Origin: Macrolepiota albuminosa
Lineage: Eukaryota > Basidiomycota > Agaricomycetes > Agaricales > Agaricaceae
DNA length: 64,000 nt
Reading direction: 5' to 3'
Assembly: GCA_027475525.1 (NCBI GenBank)
Contig: JAMWFC010000060.1
Coordinates: 1,240,001-1,304,000 of the forward strand
The notes under the pieces are model-generated. The model was given only the letters and a program-made list of their open reading frames with translations. It did no database searches and had not been told where the DNA came from. The position numbers and the translations under genes are program-made. This document shows positions 55,140 through 64,000 of this stretch, one piece after another. The first letter of the stretch is position 1; every line of letters starts with the position of its first letter.

Positions 55140-57742
55140 ATGAGTAATCCCATACCTGCAGCGCCCACTGACGGCGGGCGAAATGCCCATGACCTACGGG
55201 GAGACCCAGCAGACACCCAGGACGCGTCAGCGTCCAATGCGGGTCAGGTAAGACCCAAGGCTCAAGACCGAGGTCAGAGTACCGACCTGGCCGGGAATGA
55301 GAGCGAGGCCTGGAGAGCTGAAAGCTCACAGCAGGATGGTCCACAACGCCTCCAGGACAAGATGCCCGGGGGATTGACGCCTCCAGTTACGCAGCTGCCA
55401 GGAGGACTGTGACGGTCGAGCCAATTGGCTTCCAAGGGACCCCCGGAGGACGGCCGACAGTCAACCGGTGCCTATGGCGCCCCAGGAGATGCCGAGTCGT
55501 CAGTATGGACTGGGAGAGCCCTCCCTCCGAGCTGGAGTAGTGGGACCAGGTGGTCCACTGCAGGCTCAATGCCTTTTAAAATGGTGGAAGCCTGCATAGA
55601 GGAGGTACCGGAGGAGGCTGCAAGGCCTGAAGTATCCCGCGCGGAAAACTGATTCCCATGCACACCAGCAGTGGAGGAAGCTCCGGAGGTTGTAGAGCTT
55701 CCAGAGGAGGTGATGGAGTCGTCCAGTGATGACGATGCCGGAGCAGAGGAACAGTGGCTGAAAACTGTGTACACCGTGCGCTTGCGGGTGTTCTGGGACT
55801 TGCACCCAGAGGTGATGAAATACACCACCCAAGCGCGACTTGAGCGCTACGCGTCAGCCTATATAGTAGCACTTAGGTGACAAGGGCACGAAGTGCCCAA
55901 TGTATTCAGTACAAAATATACTGATTTGATGGTGAGAGTGCTCACGATGGAGCTGCAAATGTATGTGCAGTGTAAGGCCACACGGCAATCGGGGGTCTTG
56001 ACCCCCTGGAGCCACACGTCCAAGGAATGCTCGGCACGACGCAATCAAGATGTCGGAATCGAGCTAGTGGAGGCACTAGCACAGGCACAAGAAGTGCCTG
56101 AAGTAAGACCGGTGAGTACTTTTTATACTCCAGCAGGACAAGGGTGGCGTGAGGAGCCCCCACACATGCGTAACCATGACCGTAGGACAGATATGTCAGG
56201 TCCGGATGGGCACGATAGTACCGTGCTCAAAGTGGAGAGCAAGGCATCCGTGATGCCACGTGTGCCCATGGCCAAAATGTTGAGCGACAGAGTCGCGTAT
56301 CAACGTATGCGCAATGGCGACCTCAGGACTAAGGGACAGTCCCTTATCAACAATCAGGGCATCGTATTCGAGGGCACTAAGCCCATTGACGAGATGCGGC
56401 GTCAATTCGTCACGCAGGGTCAGGAGAATCAAGCTTCTCCAGTTCCAGGGCGGCGCAACGATCATGATTGAGGAGACTTCCTCGATCGAGATGGCACCAC
56501 GAGACGTGATGTTCCTGGTAACGGCCGGGATGACGGCCCTAGGTCGATTCCTCGAGACGAGGGCAATTATGCCCATAGTCGAGGAGGCTCGGGACGTCCT
56601 CCGCAGGGTGGACAAGGGAAGTCACTTCCCCATGCCGCTGATTTGGCGACTAGATCTCCGGGTCAGCGGGAGGCCATTCGAATGCATCGTGAAGCCATGC
56701 ACAATCGCCTGCATCGAGTAGTCAATGATGCCCTGGGCGTAACCTTACGGTTACCAGACAGAGTGAAGCTGCGTAAAGCAGACAGTAGGCACATTTGTGC
56801 CTATACAGGCACGTCCAAGTTCAGTGACCTGGAAGATTGGGCGATGGATGTATGCACCCATCTCGCCATGTGCTTATATGGAGGCGACCGTATGGAACGA
56901 GAACAAATCTTCGTTCTGCCTGAGTTCTTGGCTGGAGAGGCCATGGGATGGTTTCGACGGGCAGTACTGCACGTCAACCATGTCCAATATGACTGGACGT
57001 TCAAAGGAGTCCTTACAGGACTGTATGATCGATTCGTACACCCCTCAACGCTCCAGGATGCAAGGCGGGACTTCCAGTCTGCCAAGTACACCGAGAAGTT
57101 GGGAGTACAAGGGTTCTATGATACCCTTAATGACCATGCCCAGAACATGGCAGTATACCCGGACGGGTATACAATGCTCAAAACGTTCTTGGATGGCATT
57201 CCAGCAGACATGCGCCGCTATTTGATACGTGAGGACAGATTGTCCCCAGAAGTCAATGATGTGGAAGAATTTGTGGCATATGCCATATGCGCCGCTATTT
57301 GATACGTGAGGACGGATTGTCCCCAGAAGTCAATGATGTGGAAGAATTTGTGGCATATGCCATCCGGTATGAGCAGTCTCTGAAGACTGCTAACCACTAC
57401 GAACATCGGAGTGGACACAAAGGGGGACCCAGACGACTACCGCCTGGTGGGACACCCTCACGGGGTCAGCATGTGGGGACCTTCCTGGCCAAAAAGACCG
57501 ATTTGGACCGTGACCGCAACACGTGGTTTGTTGTACACAGAACCCCTGCGGCGAACCGAGGGCGGAGCCGCCCACGCCCAGATCAGGCGCCGGACAGAGA
57601 ACGTCCTAAACCAAGGCCAGACTTCAAACCGGCCAAGACGGGGACTTGTTTCGCGTGTGGCCAACCAGGCCACTACGCCACCAACTGCCCCGCAAAGCCA
57701 GGAGCCCTGAGGAAGGGGTATACACCCCATGCCCACCTTTGA
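55140..57742 (+). pseudogene. Gypsy B2: gag with zinc knuckle
   Basis: Start MSNPIPAAPTDGGRNAHDLR (55140). The N-terminal half is acidic and low-complexity, with VEACIEEVPEEAARPEVS and ESSSDDDAGAEEQWLKTVYT. A mid region VFWDLHPEVMKYTTQARLER follows, then the capsid-like domain from about 56640: LRLPDRVKLRKADSRHICAY, LEDWAMDVCTHLAMCLYGGD, EAMGWFRRAVLHVNHVQYDW, ARRDFQSAKYTEKLGVQGFY, DGIPADMRRYLI. A basic linker (RGRSRPRPDQAPDRERPKPR) precedes a CCHC knuckle, CFACGQPGHYATNC (57648-57689). There are TGA stops at 55410, 55650, 55878 and 56469, and the 77-bp duplication shifts the frame at 57287. TGA at 57740 separates gag from protease in the same frame. Gag packages the element RNA. Confidence 0.75.
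57210..57363 (+). repeat. 77-bp tandem duplication in B2 gag
   Basis: The unit starting ATGCGCCGCTATTTGATACG is present at 57210-57286 and 57287-57363, with one difference (GACAGATT against GACGGATT). 77 is not a multiple of three, so the duplication shifts the gag frame; removing one unit restores a continuous frame into the zinc knuckle. It is the same length as two other duplications in this window. Confidence 0.85.
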
Positions 57743-58516
57743 GCTGCACATACTACAGCCACGAGTGGGAGTGACGGAGACGTATCTGCCGAGTCTGAGG
57801 CAGAGCACCCCACAAACAACCAGGAGCCCCCAGAGGAGGCATCGGGCGCCGAGCCCGAGAGTGTGGTCGTGGAGGGGGAGGAGTACGTCACAGTCGACGT
57901 ATATGACGATGTCTACGACAATGAGTACTACAGTCGTGACAGCGACTCCGAGTGCCTAGCGGCGATGACGGATTGGCCGTCCACAAATGATCCTGAACGG
58001 AATAACGTGGTTCGGATGAAGAAGGTGACCCTTCGTCATGCAGAGGGCACTTTGCAGCGCCCTACATTGAAACGAGCAGACAAGGAGTGCCTGGTCTCGT
58101 ATGTGGACGTAGACGGCCACAAGGCATGGACCCTATGGGACTCTGGGAGTACTACATCAGGCATAATGCCCCAGTTTGCCCATGTGTACGGAATATCCGT
58201 GCAGGAGTTGGATATGCCATTGGCGTTACAGCTGGGCACCGTAGGGAGCCAAGCCATGGTGCAGTATGGGACAAATGTGAATGTCCAAATGCCGGGCTCA
58301 CATAGCCAGGAATACATGGATGTAGCGAACTTTGATCGCTACAATATGATACTGGGAATGCCATTCATGCGGCGTAACAAAGTCATATTAGACTTTGACC
58401 ATTGTCAGGTGCTAGTGAATGGGAAAGTGATCCCAGCCGAGCGAGCTACAGCAGACGACACTGATAATCGTCTGCGACGTCATCGCACTATGGAGAAACG
58501 CAAGGACTCTCCATGA
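57743..58516 (+). pseudogene. Gypsy B2: aspartic protease
   Basis: An acidic leader (EPESVVVEGEEYVTVDVYDD) leads into the retropepsin-like domain: ECLVSYVDVDGHKAWTLWDS, the active site DSGSTTSG (58140-58163), IMPQFAHVYGISVQELDMPL, QLGTVGSQAMVQYGTNVNVQ and FDRYNMILGMPFMRRNKVIL. Catalytic Asp and the ILGMPF C-terminal motif are intact. It is part of the continuous gag-pol frame; TGA at 57740 and 58514 bound it. A polyprotein would be expected to cleave itself here. Confidence 0.75.
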
Positions 58517-61303
58517 CTGGGCCGGCGCAGAGTGCCGGCCGTGGAGGATGTGGAGGAAGAAGTGCAGGCTATGCCTGGACTGAGCGCAGACCACAACATG
58601 GTAATAATGAGCGAGGAGGAGTATCAAGCCTCCAAGAGGAGCAACGAGCGAATAATCGCTCCTGAAATTCGAGGCGCAAGGCCTCCAGACAAACGCCATC
58701 AAAAGGCGAGACGACAGGAGGACTCAGTGGATGTATGTCCACCTACATCCTCACAAGTCAAGTTGGAAGACTTGAAAGACAGCATGCGAGAGGCGGAAGC
58801 CTCAGTAGAGGGGGACATACGGTCCCTATGGGAGCGACCAGCCCCCCTGCCGGAGTACGACTGGGCATACGACCCCAGAATGCCGCAAGAGTGAAATGAG
58901 CTGGTGGCAGCCACGTGTGCGCAAAATGCGCACCAGAGACGGATGACCGTCAAACCAACGTATCGCCAGCCAGCCTCGGACAAGGTGTCCGTAGCGTACT
59001 CGCTTGTATGTGAGGGAAGAAGCCTCGTGGCTTATAAGGCAGCGGCAGCGGATGCTCCGCTGAGACTACATATACCCAATGACAGTGTCAATCGAGTGCT
59101 CGCAATGCGCGAGCAGTATGCACCTCCACCTCGGCCACCCTCAGAGACGGTGGAAGTACTTCCCCCTGTGCGTATGAAGGGGAAGCAGAAGGCGACAAGC
59201 CTTTGTGAGGAAGATATTCCTTGGTTGCATCAGCAATGGCAAGAAGAATTTGCCGACATGGTCAACGGGACCAAGGAGGAGCTGCCACCATGGCAGGAGG
59301 TGAAACATGAGATTAATCTCATAGACGAGAGCAAGCAGTATAAGTATCACTTGCCGCGCTGTCTGCGTGCCCTCCAGGAGCAACTACGCGATAAGACTAA
59401 TCGCTATTTGAATGCTCAATGGTGGTCCCCATGCACCACCGCTCAAGCTGCACTGTTATTGTGCATCCCGAAGAAGGATGGAACCCTTCGAACAGCTCTT
59501 GATGCACGTCAGCACAATGACAATACCATAAAGGATGTAACTCCTTTACCAGATCAAGAGGTGATCCAGGAAGACGTGGCTCGGGCGAAGTATCGCTCGA
59601 AGATTGACCTTACTGACGCTTACGAGCAGGTGCGCATTCGCACCGAGGACGTACCCAAGACCGTATTTGCATTGATCATGGGCACGTTCACAAGCAATAT
59701 AATGCAGATTGGAGACTGTAATGCTCCAGCAACTTTCCAGAGGCTAATGACCTCTATCTTCCAAGACGTAATAGGACGCTTTATGCACGTCTACTTAGAT
59801 GACATATTCATCTACTCGGATACTATGGAGGAGCATGAGCAGCACCTCAGAGTCGTATTCAAACAACTATGCAAGTACAAGTTGTACTTGAAGTGGAAGA
59901 AATGTGAGCTCTATGCTCAGAGTATAGACTGCCTAGGGCATGTCATAGATGAGCGGGGTATCCACCCCGATAAGGACAAGCTCGATCGTATTCGGAAGTG
60001 GCGCACGCCCCGAAACTACAATGACATCCAATGCTTCGTTGGCCTTGTCAACTACATATCGAGCTTCTTGCCCGATGTCACAGCCTATACTGGGCCACTT
60101 ATGGCCATGACGCAGAACGGGTCACCGTTCAATTGGAGGCCGTTGCACCAGCGGTGCTTTGAGATGGTCAAACGGATCTGTACGAAGACTCCGGTGATTC
60201 GACCAATCGACCCTAGACAGGACGAGCCGATATGGCTCATTTGCGACGCATCCAAGACAGGCGTCGGAGCCATGTATGGTCAGGGAAGCAGCTGGCAGAC
60301 ATGCAGCCCAGCAGGGTTCATGTCAAAGAAGTTCACGACAGCCCAGCAAAACTATGCGGTGCACGAGCTGGAAACTCTCGCCATACTCGAGGCCCTCCTC
60401 AAATGGGAGGATAAGCTGATGGGATATCCCATCCATATCATAACGGACCACAAGGCCCTTGAGTTCTTCAAAACTCAGGTGAACTTGTCGCCGCGTCAGC
60501 GATGGTGGATAGACTACATGTCGAGATACCAGTTCGACATCACCTATGTTAAAGGTGAACTCAACAAAGTGGCAGACTGCTTGTCACGCTACTTTGAGAG
60601 TGATGTAGTTGGGGAGGCTCATGAGCCTCATGAGTATGTGCAGGCAGACTGCCGCATAGACTCTGATAGAGAGGACTTACCTCTCCACCGATACCAGGAG
60701 CTCAGGGAGCATGTCCTGGAAGTACGCGCTATGCGTGACGATGAATGGAGGCGAAGCACTCGCCTCATAGAGCAGTGTGAAGAGCGGGACGTGGCCACCC
60801 AGTTGCTCAAGGAGCATGAAGCCATGGACCCAGTGTCCACTGGGGAGCACGAGCGCCACAATATACCCGTTACGCTGGCGGAGATGCTCGAAGGCAAATT
60901 GCCTTCATCCCAGCCTTCTAGCCTGGTCAATGATGACTTCCGGAAGGAAGTGGTGCAGGACTATGGCAATGATTCTCTCTTCGCCGAGATAATCGCCAAT
61001 CCTGATGACCATCCTCGGTTCAGGCATGAGCCTGGTGGACTGATCACAACGGAGAACTGTCAAGGAGTGGCAGTGGTATGCCTCCCCCGTACACGAACCA
61101 TTGTTACGCAGGTCTTGGACCAGGCCCATGCACTGGTGGGGCACTTTGGTGCCGCCTGGACGTTGGGCTACATCCGGAGATGGTATTGGTGGCCACATAT
61201 GGCCCAAGAAGTGACTAAGTTCTGCGCTTCATGCGCAGCGTGTCAGAGGGCAAAGTTGCCCCCTGGATCCCCTCCCAGGAAGCTACACCAGCTACCCGTG
61301 CTG
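58517..61303 (+). pseudogene. Gypsy B2: reverse transcriptase, RNase H and start of integrase
   Basis: After TGA 58514 and TGA 58892 (MPQE-stop-NEL where B1 has Trp, TGG) the frame is open to the solo LTR. RT: LLCIPKKDGTLRTALDARQH, YRSKIDLTDAYEQVRIRTED, QIGDCNAPATFQRLM, active site HVYLDDIFIYSDT (YLDD at about 59792-59803, intact). RNase H: WLICDASKTGVGAMYGQGSS, NYAVHELETLAILEALLKWE, IITDHKALEFFKTQVNLSPR, GELNKVADCLSRYFES. The integrase zinc region HALVGHFG ... FCASCAACQRAK (61126-61252) follows. All catalytic residues of RT are present. Interrupted at 61309 by LTR D. Confidence 0.85.
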
Positions 61304-61308
61304 GTGAA

Positions 61309-61826
61309 TGTAAGGGCGACCTCTAGAGGCTGTGGCTCAGTCACACAGCTGGCAGAGGGAGATCCAAAGTGTATTAGAATATATACTGACAATATCAAGG
61401 TAGCTACTCACCTGGCAGAGGGAGATCCAAAGAGAACAAGTCTGGGGATTCCCTATGCCAGGTTGGACGCTTCTGGGGCCTCTGAAGCGTGGGAAACAAC
61501 TGTACAGTACAACAAAACCTTAAAAACTCGAAAATTGACTAACCAAACAAGTGTGCAAACAAGGGAGGAAAACTCCGGACTTTAGAAGTCAGAAAGGCAA
61601 ACTCCGGCTTATCTAAGCAGCCTGGAGCAGTGCTGAAGGGCCCACACTTGTCTGAGTGATAGCTAAAGAACCAGAGCACCTCAAAGGTTGAGAATAGTAC
61701 CAACAGATAGTGTTGAAGAAGTAGTAACAGCAAAATGAGAGAATGGTAGAAGAAATAAGGAAGTGAATGAAAGGAGAGTGAAGAAATAAGGAGTGAAAGA
61801 AGAAAGGAATGAGGGGTCCCCTGACA
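61309..61826 (+). mobile_element. Solo LTR D inserted in B2 integrase
   Basis: A 518-bp insertion from TGTAAGGGCGACCTC to GGGGTCCCCTGACA, with TG/CA ends. GTGAA flanks both sides (61304-61308 and 61827-61831), a perfect 5-bp target duplication. Removing the insert plus one GTGAA joins HQLPVLV to KPWDSIGMDF in frame, as in B1 (PIPVKPWDSIGM). The 3' third is purine-rich (GAAGAAATAAGGAG words). Related copies lie at 40150-40572 (truncated) and 20860-21068 (old). Its internal region is not in the window. Confidence 0.9.
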
Positions 61827-62942
61827 GTGAAACCTTGGGACTCGATCGGAATGGACTTCGTAGGTCCCTTTCCCGAGTCCAGAGGGTTCGATTACCTCTG
61901 GGTGGTCATATGCCGCATGACGAGCATGGTGCACCTCATACCGGTGCGAACTACGCTGACGGCTAAGGAGCTGTCATGGATCTACCTGAGGGAGATCGTT
62001 AGGCTGCATGGGCTGCCTAGCACCATTGTGAGCGACCGTGACTCGAAGTTCACGTCTCAATGGTGGAGAGAACTCCACAAACTGCTAGGAGCGCGACTCC
62101 TCATGTCGACGTCCTTCCATCCTCAAACGGATGGGCAGACAGAGCGGGCTAACCGCAGTATAGGTCAGATCCTGAGGGCAGTTGTTTGCCCTGACCAACG
62201 GGACTGGGTGGACTGGTGTCCACTCACTGAGTTCGCGATTAACGCGAGTATCTCAGATACCACAGGGTATGTGCCCTTTGAACTCAATGGAGGGTACTTG
62301 CCCTCCATGCTGCACGAAATTCGTGCTGATACAGTGGCTCACCACGGAGTTGTTGAGTTTGCCAGGAAGGCCCTGGAGAACATTGCAGCGGCACATGACA
62401 CCATCATAGAGGCGCAAGTCTTCCAGGCGAAAAACACCAATCACCGTAGGCGAGCAGACCCGCAAATAGCAGTAGGAGCGTTGGTCTACCTATCAACACG
62501 TAATCTGAAGCTCCCAAAGGGATGGGCGAGTAAACTCTGCCTGAAATGGGTAGGCCCATACCGTGTCCTAGATGCAGAGCCAAGTACCTCCAACTACGTG
62601 CTGGAGCTGCCTCTGGCATTACAGGAACGATGCATCGTTCCTAAGTTTCATGTGTCGCTGTTGTGACCTTACAGCGCGTCTGACAATGCGCTGTTCCCTA
62701 ACAGGGCAACCCCGGGCCCCTATGATTTTGGGGCTCGAGACGATGACAAATGGTTCGTCGAGTGCATAATTGGGCACCGGTGGACTGAGCGTAACATGCT
62801 CGAGTTTGAAGTACGTTGGTCCCTGGGGGACACAACATGGGAGCCACACTCCCATTGCTCCAAGTTAGCGGCACTTGACCATTATTTGGAGTTGAAGGGC
62901 GTTAAGTGCCCACATCAATTAAGTAAGCATGCCAGCGCTTAA
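61827..62942 (+). pseudogene. Gypsy B2: integrase core and chromodomain
   Basis: In frame with the part before LTR D. Core: KPWDSIGMDFVGPFPESRGF (first Asp), STIVSDRDSKFTSQWWREL (second Asp), FHPQTDGQTERANRSIGQIL (Glu). The C-terminal domain is LVYLSTRNLKLPKGWASKLC, GPYRVLDAEPSTSNYVLELP, IVPKFHVSLL-stop-PYSASD (TGA at 62664 where B1 has CGA). The chromodomain reads KWFVECIIGHRW, EFEVRWSLGDTTWEPHSHC and LDHYLELKGVKCPHQLSKHA, ending TAA at 62940. The DDE triad is intact. Confidence 0.85.
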
Positions 62943-63035
62943 TTTGATCAGCAGTGCCTTATTTGGAGTTGAAGGGCGTTAAGTGCCCACATCAATTAAG
63001 TAAGCATGCCAGCGCTTAATTTGATCAGCAGTGCC
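62882..63035 (+). repeat. 77-bp perfect tandem duplication at the B2 3' end
   Basis: The unit TTATTTGGAGTTGAAGGGCG ... CAGCAGTGCC occurs at 62882-62958 and again, without differences, at 62959-63035. It covers the last codons of the chromodomain and the stop. In B1 the element's LTR follows the chromodomain closely; here instead, after the duplication, comes an unrelated Gln-rich frame. Confidence 0.9.
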
Positions 63036-63122
63036 GATCACGGCTTGGCTGAGTTGGTCAGCAGCTGTGGCTGAAACACATCTTAAAAGGTGAAATTTCT
63101 TTTTCGCCTTTTTCCCTCAACC

Positions 63123-63149
63123 ATGGACAACATGCCCATGGATCCGTCT

Positions 63150-63181
<32 letters not shown>

Positions 63182-63969
63182 CCTTGAGTTTGCGCCGTTG
63201 GTCTTACCATTGGCTGAAGGGGGGGGGGCAGATGGCTCCTCCGCTGACCCAAAATGCGCCCCAGTGGGGACAATCGCAACCAGCTGTGGGCTTCCCACAG
63301 CAGCAGCAACCACCAGTGGCGGGTTACCTGCTGCAGCAGCCGGTGATCAGTGGCTATCCGCCACTTCAACCCATGCAGGGCAACTTCATGCCCCAGAACG
63401 CACCTGTGGGCGGCTATCAGCCCCAACAACCAGTATCGGGCGCTTATGCGCCACATCACACTGAGGGCCAATCCCAACAACAGGCCTACGGGGGGCTAGT
63501 CAGCCCCCAAGCAGCGCCAGGATGGGGGCAGTTTGCCCCCGCTATGGCGAGAGGGGCTATGGGCGCACATCCTTTGCCCCAGTTTACCGCCCCGGCGCAC
63601 TACCCTGGGATGGGTGGTGTGCCCGTAATGATGCCGTACCCCCCAGCTTGGATGGGGGCTTGGGGCGCAATGCCCCAGTACAGTGACTCGCATGAGTCGC
63701 AAGCCAAGGGAGGCCGGTCGATTTCCCTGTCGACCACAGCACCAATTGACAATCTAGAGGGACGCAAAGCATCCCTCGTGCAGGCCACCGCAGCCAGTGA
63801 GAGTACAGAAACTCTCAATACAGAACGGAGCATCAGTTCATCGGCTGATGCGCCGACGGAGAGCTTGGCCAAGCTCTCCTTGCTACAGCGGCTGGAAATG
63901 CTGCACCAATCCAAGCCCAGCTCAAAGGAAAAGCACGGGCTGTCGAGCCCACTCACAACCAGGACTTAG
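63123..63969 (+). CDS. Gln/Pro/Gly-rich protein with a frameshift at a G run
   Basis: ATG at 63123 (MDNMPMDPSE), then a run of nine Gln codons, mostly CAG, and HLEFAPLVLPLAEG. At a run of ten G (63219-63228) the frame is lost; a second frame continues with PPLTQNAPQWGQSQPAVGFP, QQQQPPVAGYLLQQPVISGY, GNFMPQNAPVGGYQPQQPVS, PAMARGAMGAHPLPQFTAPA, MMPYPPAWMGAWGAMPQYSD, and a Ser/Thr/Leu-rich C-terminus SLAKLSLLQRLEMLHQSKPS to TAG at 63967. The two halves share the same Gln/Pro style, so one protein broken by one base is likely. The family is unrecognised. It could be the gag of another retroelement starting here or a host low-complexity protein; its position right after B2 favours the first. Confidence 0.5.
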
Positions 63970-64000
63970 TCCTGGCTACCCTTCTCCAACGTCTGGGAGA

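Larger units (their letters stand above)
55019..62942 (+). mobile_element. Ty3/Gypsy family B, element B2 (near full length, chromodomain type)
   Basis: Gag and pol are in one reading frame from ATG 55140 to TAA 62940-62942. Order: gag, zinc knuckle, protease, RT, RNase H, integrase, chromodomain. The frame is broken only by eight in-frame TGA codons (55410, 55650, 55878, 56469, 57740, 58514, 58892, 62664), one 77-bp tandem duplication (57210-57363) and a 518-bp solo LTR D (61309-61826). It is markedly richer in G and C than B1. Its 3' LTR is not seen: a 77-bp duplication and an unrelated Gln-rich frame follow. Confidence 0.85.

Noticed and set aside
55140..62942. Reassigned TGA (as Trp) to explain the in-frame TGA codons in B2
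   Set aside because: The host NLR frame uses TGG for Trp and has no internal TGA. Most of the TGA codons align with Arg (CGA), not Trp. Mutation explains them better than recoding.

Overview
This window looks like transposon-packed chromosomal DNA of a filamentous fungus, most likely a mushroom-forming basidiomycete (Agaricomycete). The reasons are short GT-AG introns of about 45-57 nt, a host gene of the fungal NLR type (patatin, NB-ARC, TPR repeats), and several Ty3/Gypsy families whose gag, reverse transcriptase and integrase wording I recognise from Agaricomycete genomes. No prokaryotic operons, ribosome binding sites or CRISPR arrays were seen. Species cannot be named from the sequence.

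Layout. 0-0.8 kb: the end of an unrecognised multi-exon gene on the minus strand. 1.6-2.7 kb: degenerate repeats with a tRNA-like sequence. 3-5.9 kb: AT-rich decayed DNA. 5.9-11.5 kb: Gypsy family A copy 1 (5'-truncated), interrupted by LTR type C. 11.6-17.2 kb: remains of a multi-exon Cys-rich and Pro-rich gene X (minus), split by a solo LTR A with a target duplication. 17.3-18.35 kb: another LTR A, abutting a gag-like pseudogene (18.35-19.3 kb, minus) with its own LTR F. 20-21 kb: AT-rich repeats. 21.3-23.0 kb: a decayed tyrosine-recombinase-like gene split by an 829-bp CACTA-like foldback element.

24.98-32.36 kb (minus) is the main host gene: patatin-NB-ARC-TPR, about 2,000 residues in at least six exons, with about 30 near-identical 42-residue TPR units. 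Its third coding exon carries a 981-bp solo LTR (type E) with a perfect 4-bp target duplication, and the patatin catalytic motifs are altered.

34.9-45.8 kb: two more family A copies (one reduced to LTR-gag, one with a tandemly duplicated integrase), with an inverted LTR composite and LTR C and D fragments between them. 45.9-48.1 kb: a second copy of gene X. 48.5-62.9 kb: two tandem chromodomain Gypsy elements of family B (B1 decayed and internally deleted, B2 almost full length). B2 carries a solo LTR D in its integrase. 63.1-64 kb: a Gln/Pro-rich reading frame with a frameshift at a G run.

Themes. In-frame stops in the retroelements are mostly TGA where the family has Arg or Trp, pointing to C-to-T (G-to-A) decay. 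Three separate tandem duplications are each exactly 77 bp long, which may be an assembly signature. Nested insertions with target duplications give a relative order of events: gene X, the recombinase, the NLR and B2 existed before the LTRs or foldback that interrupt them.
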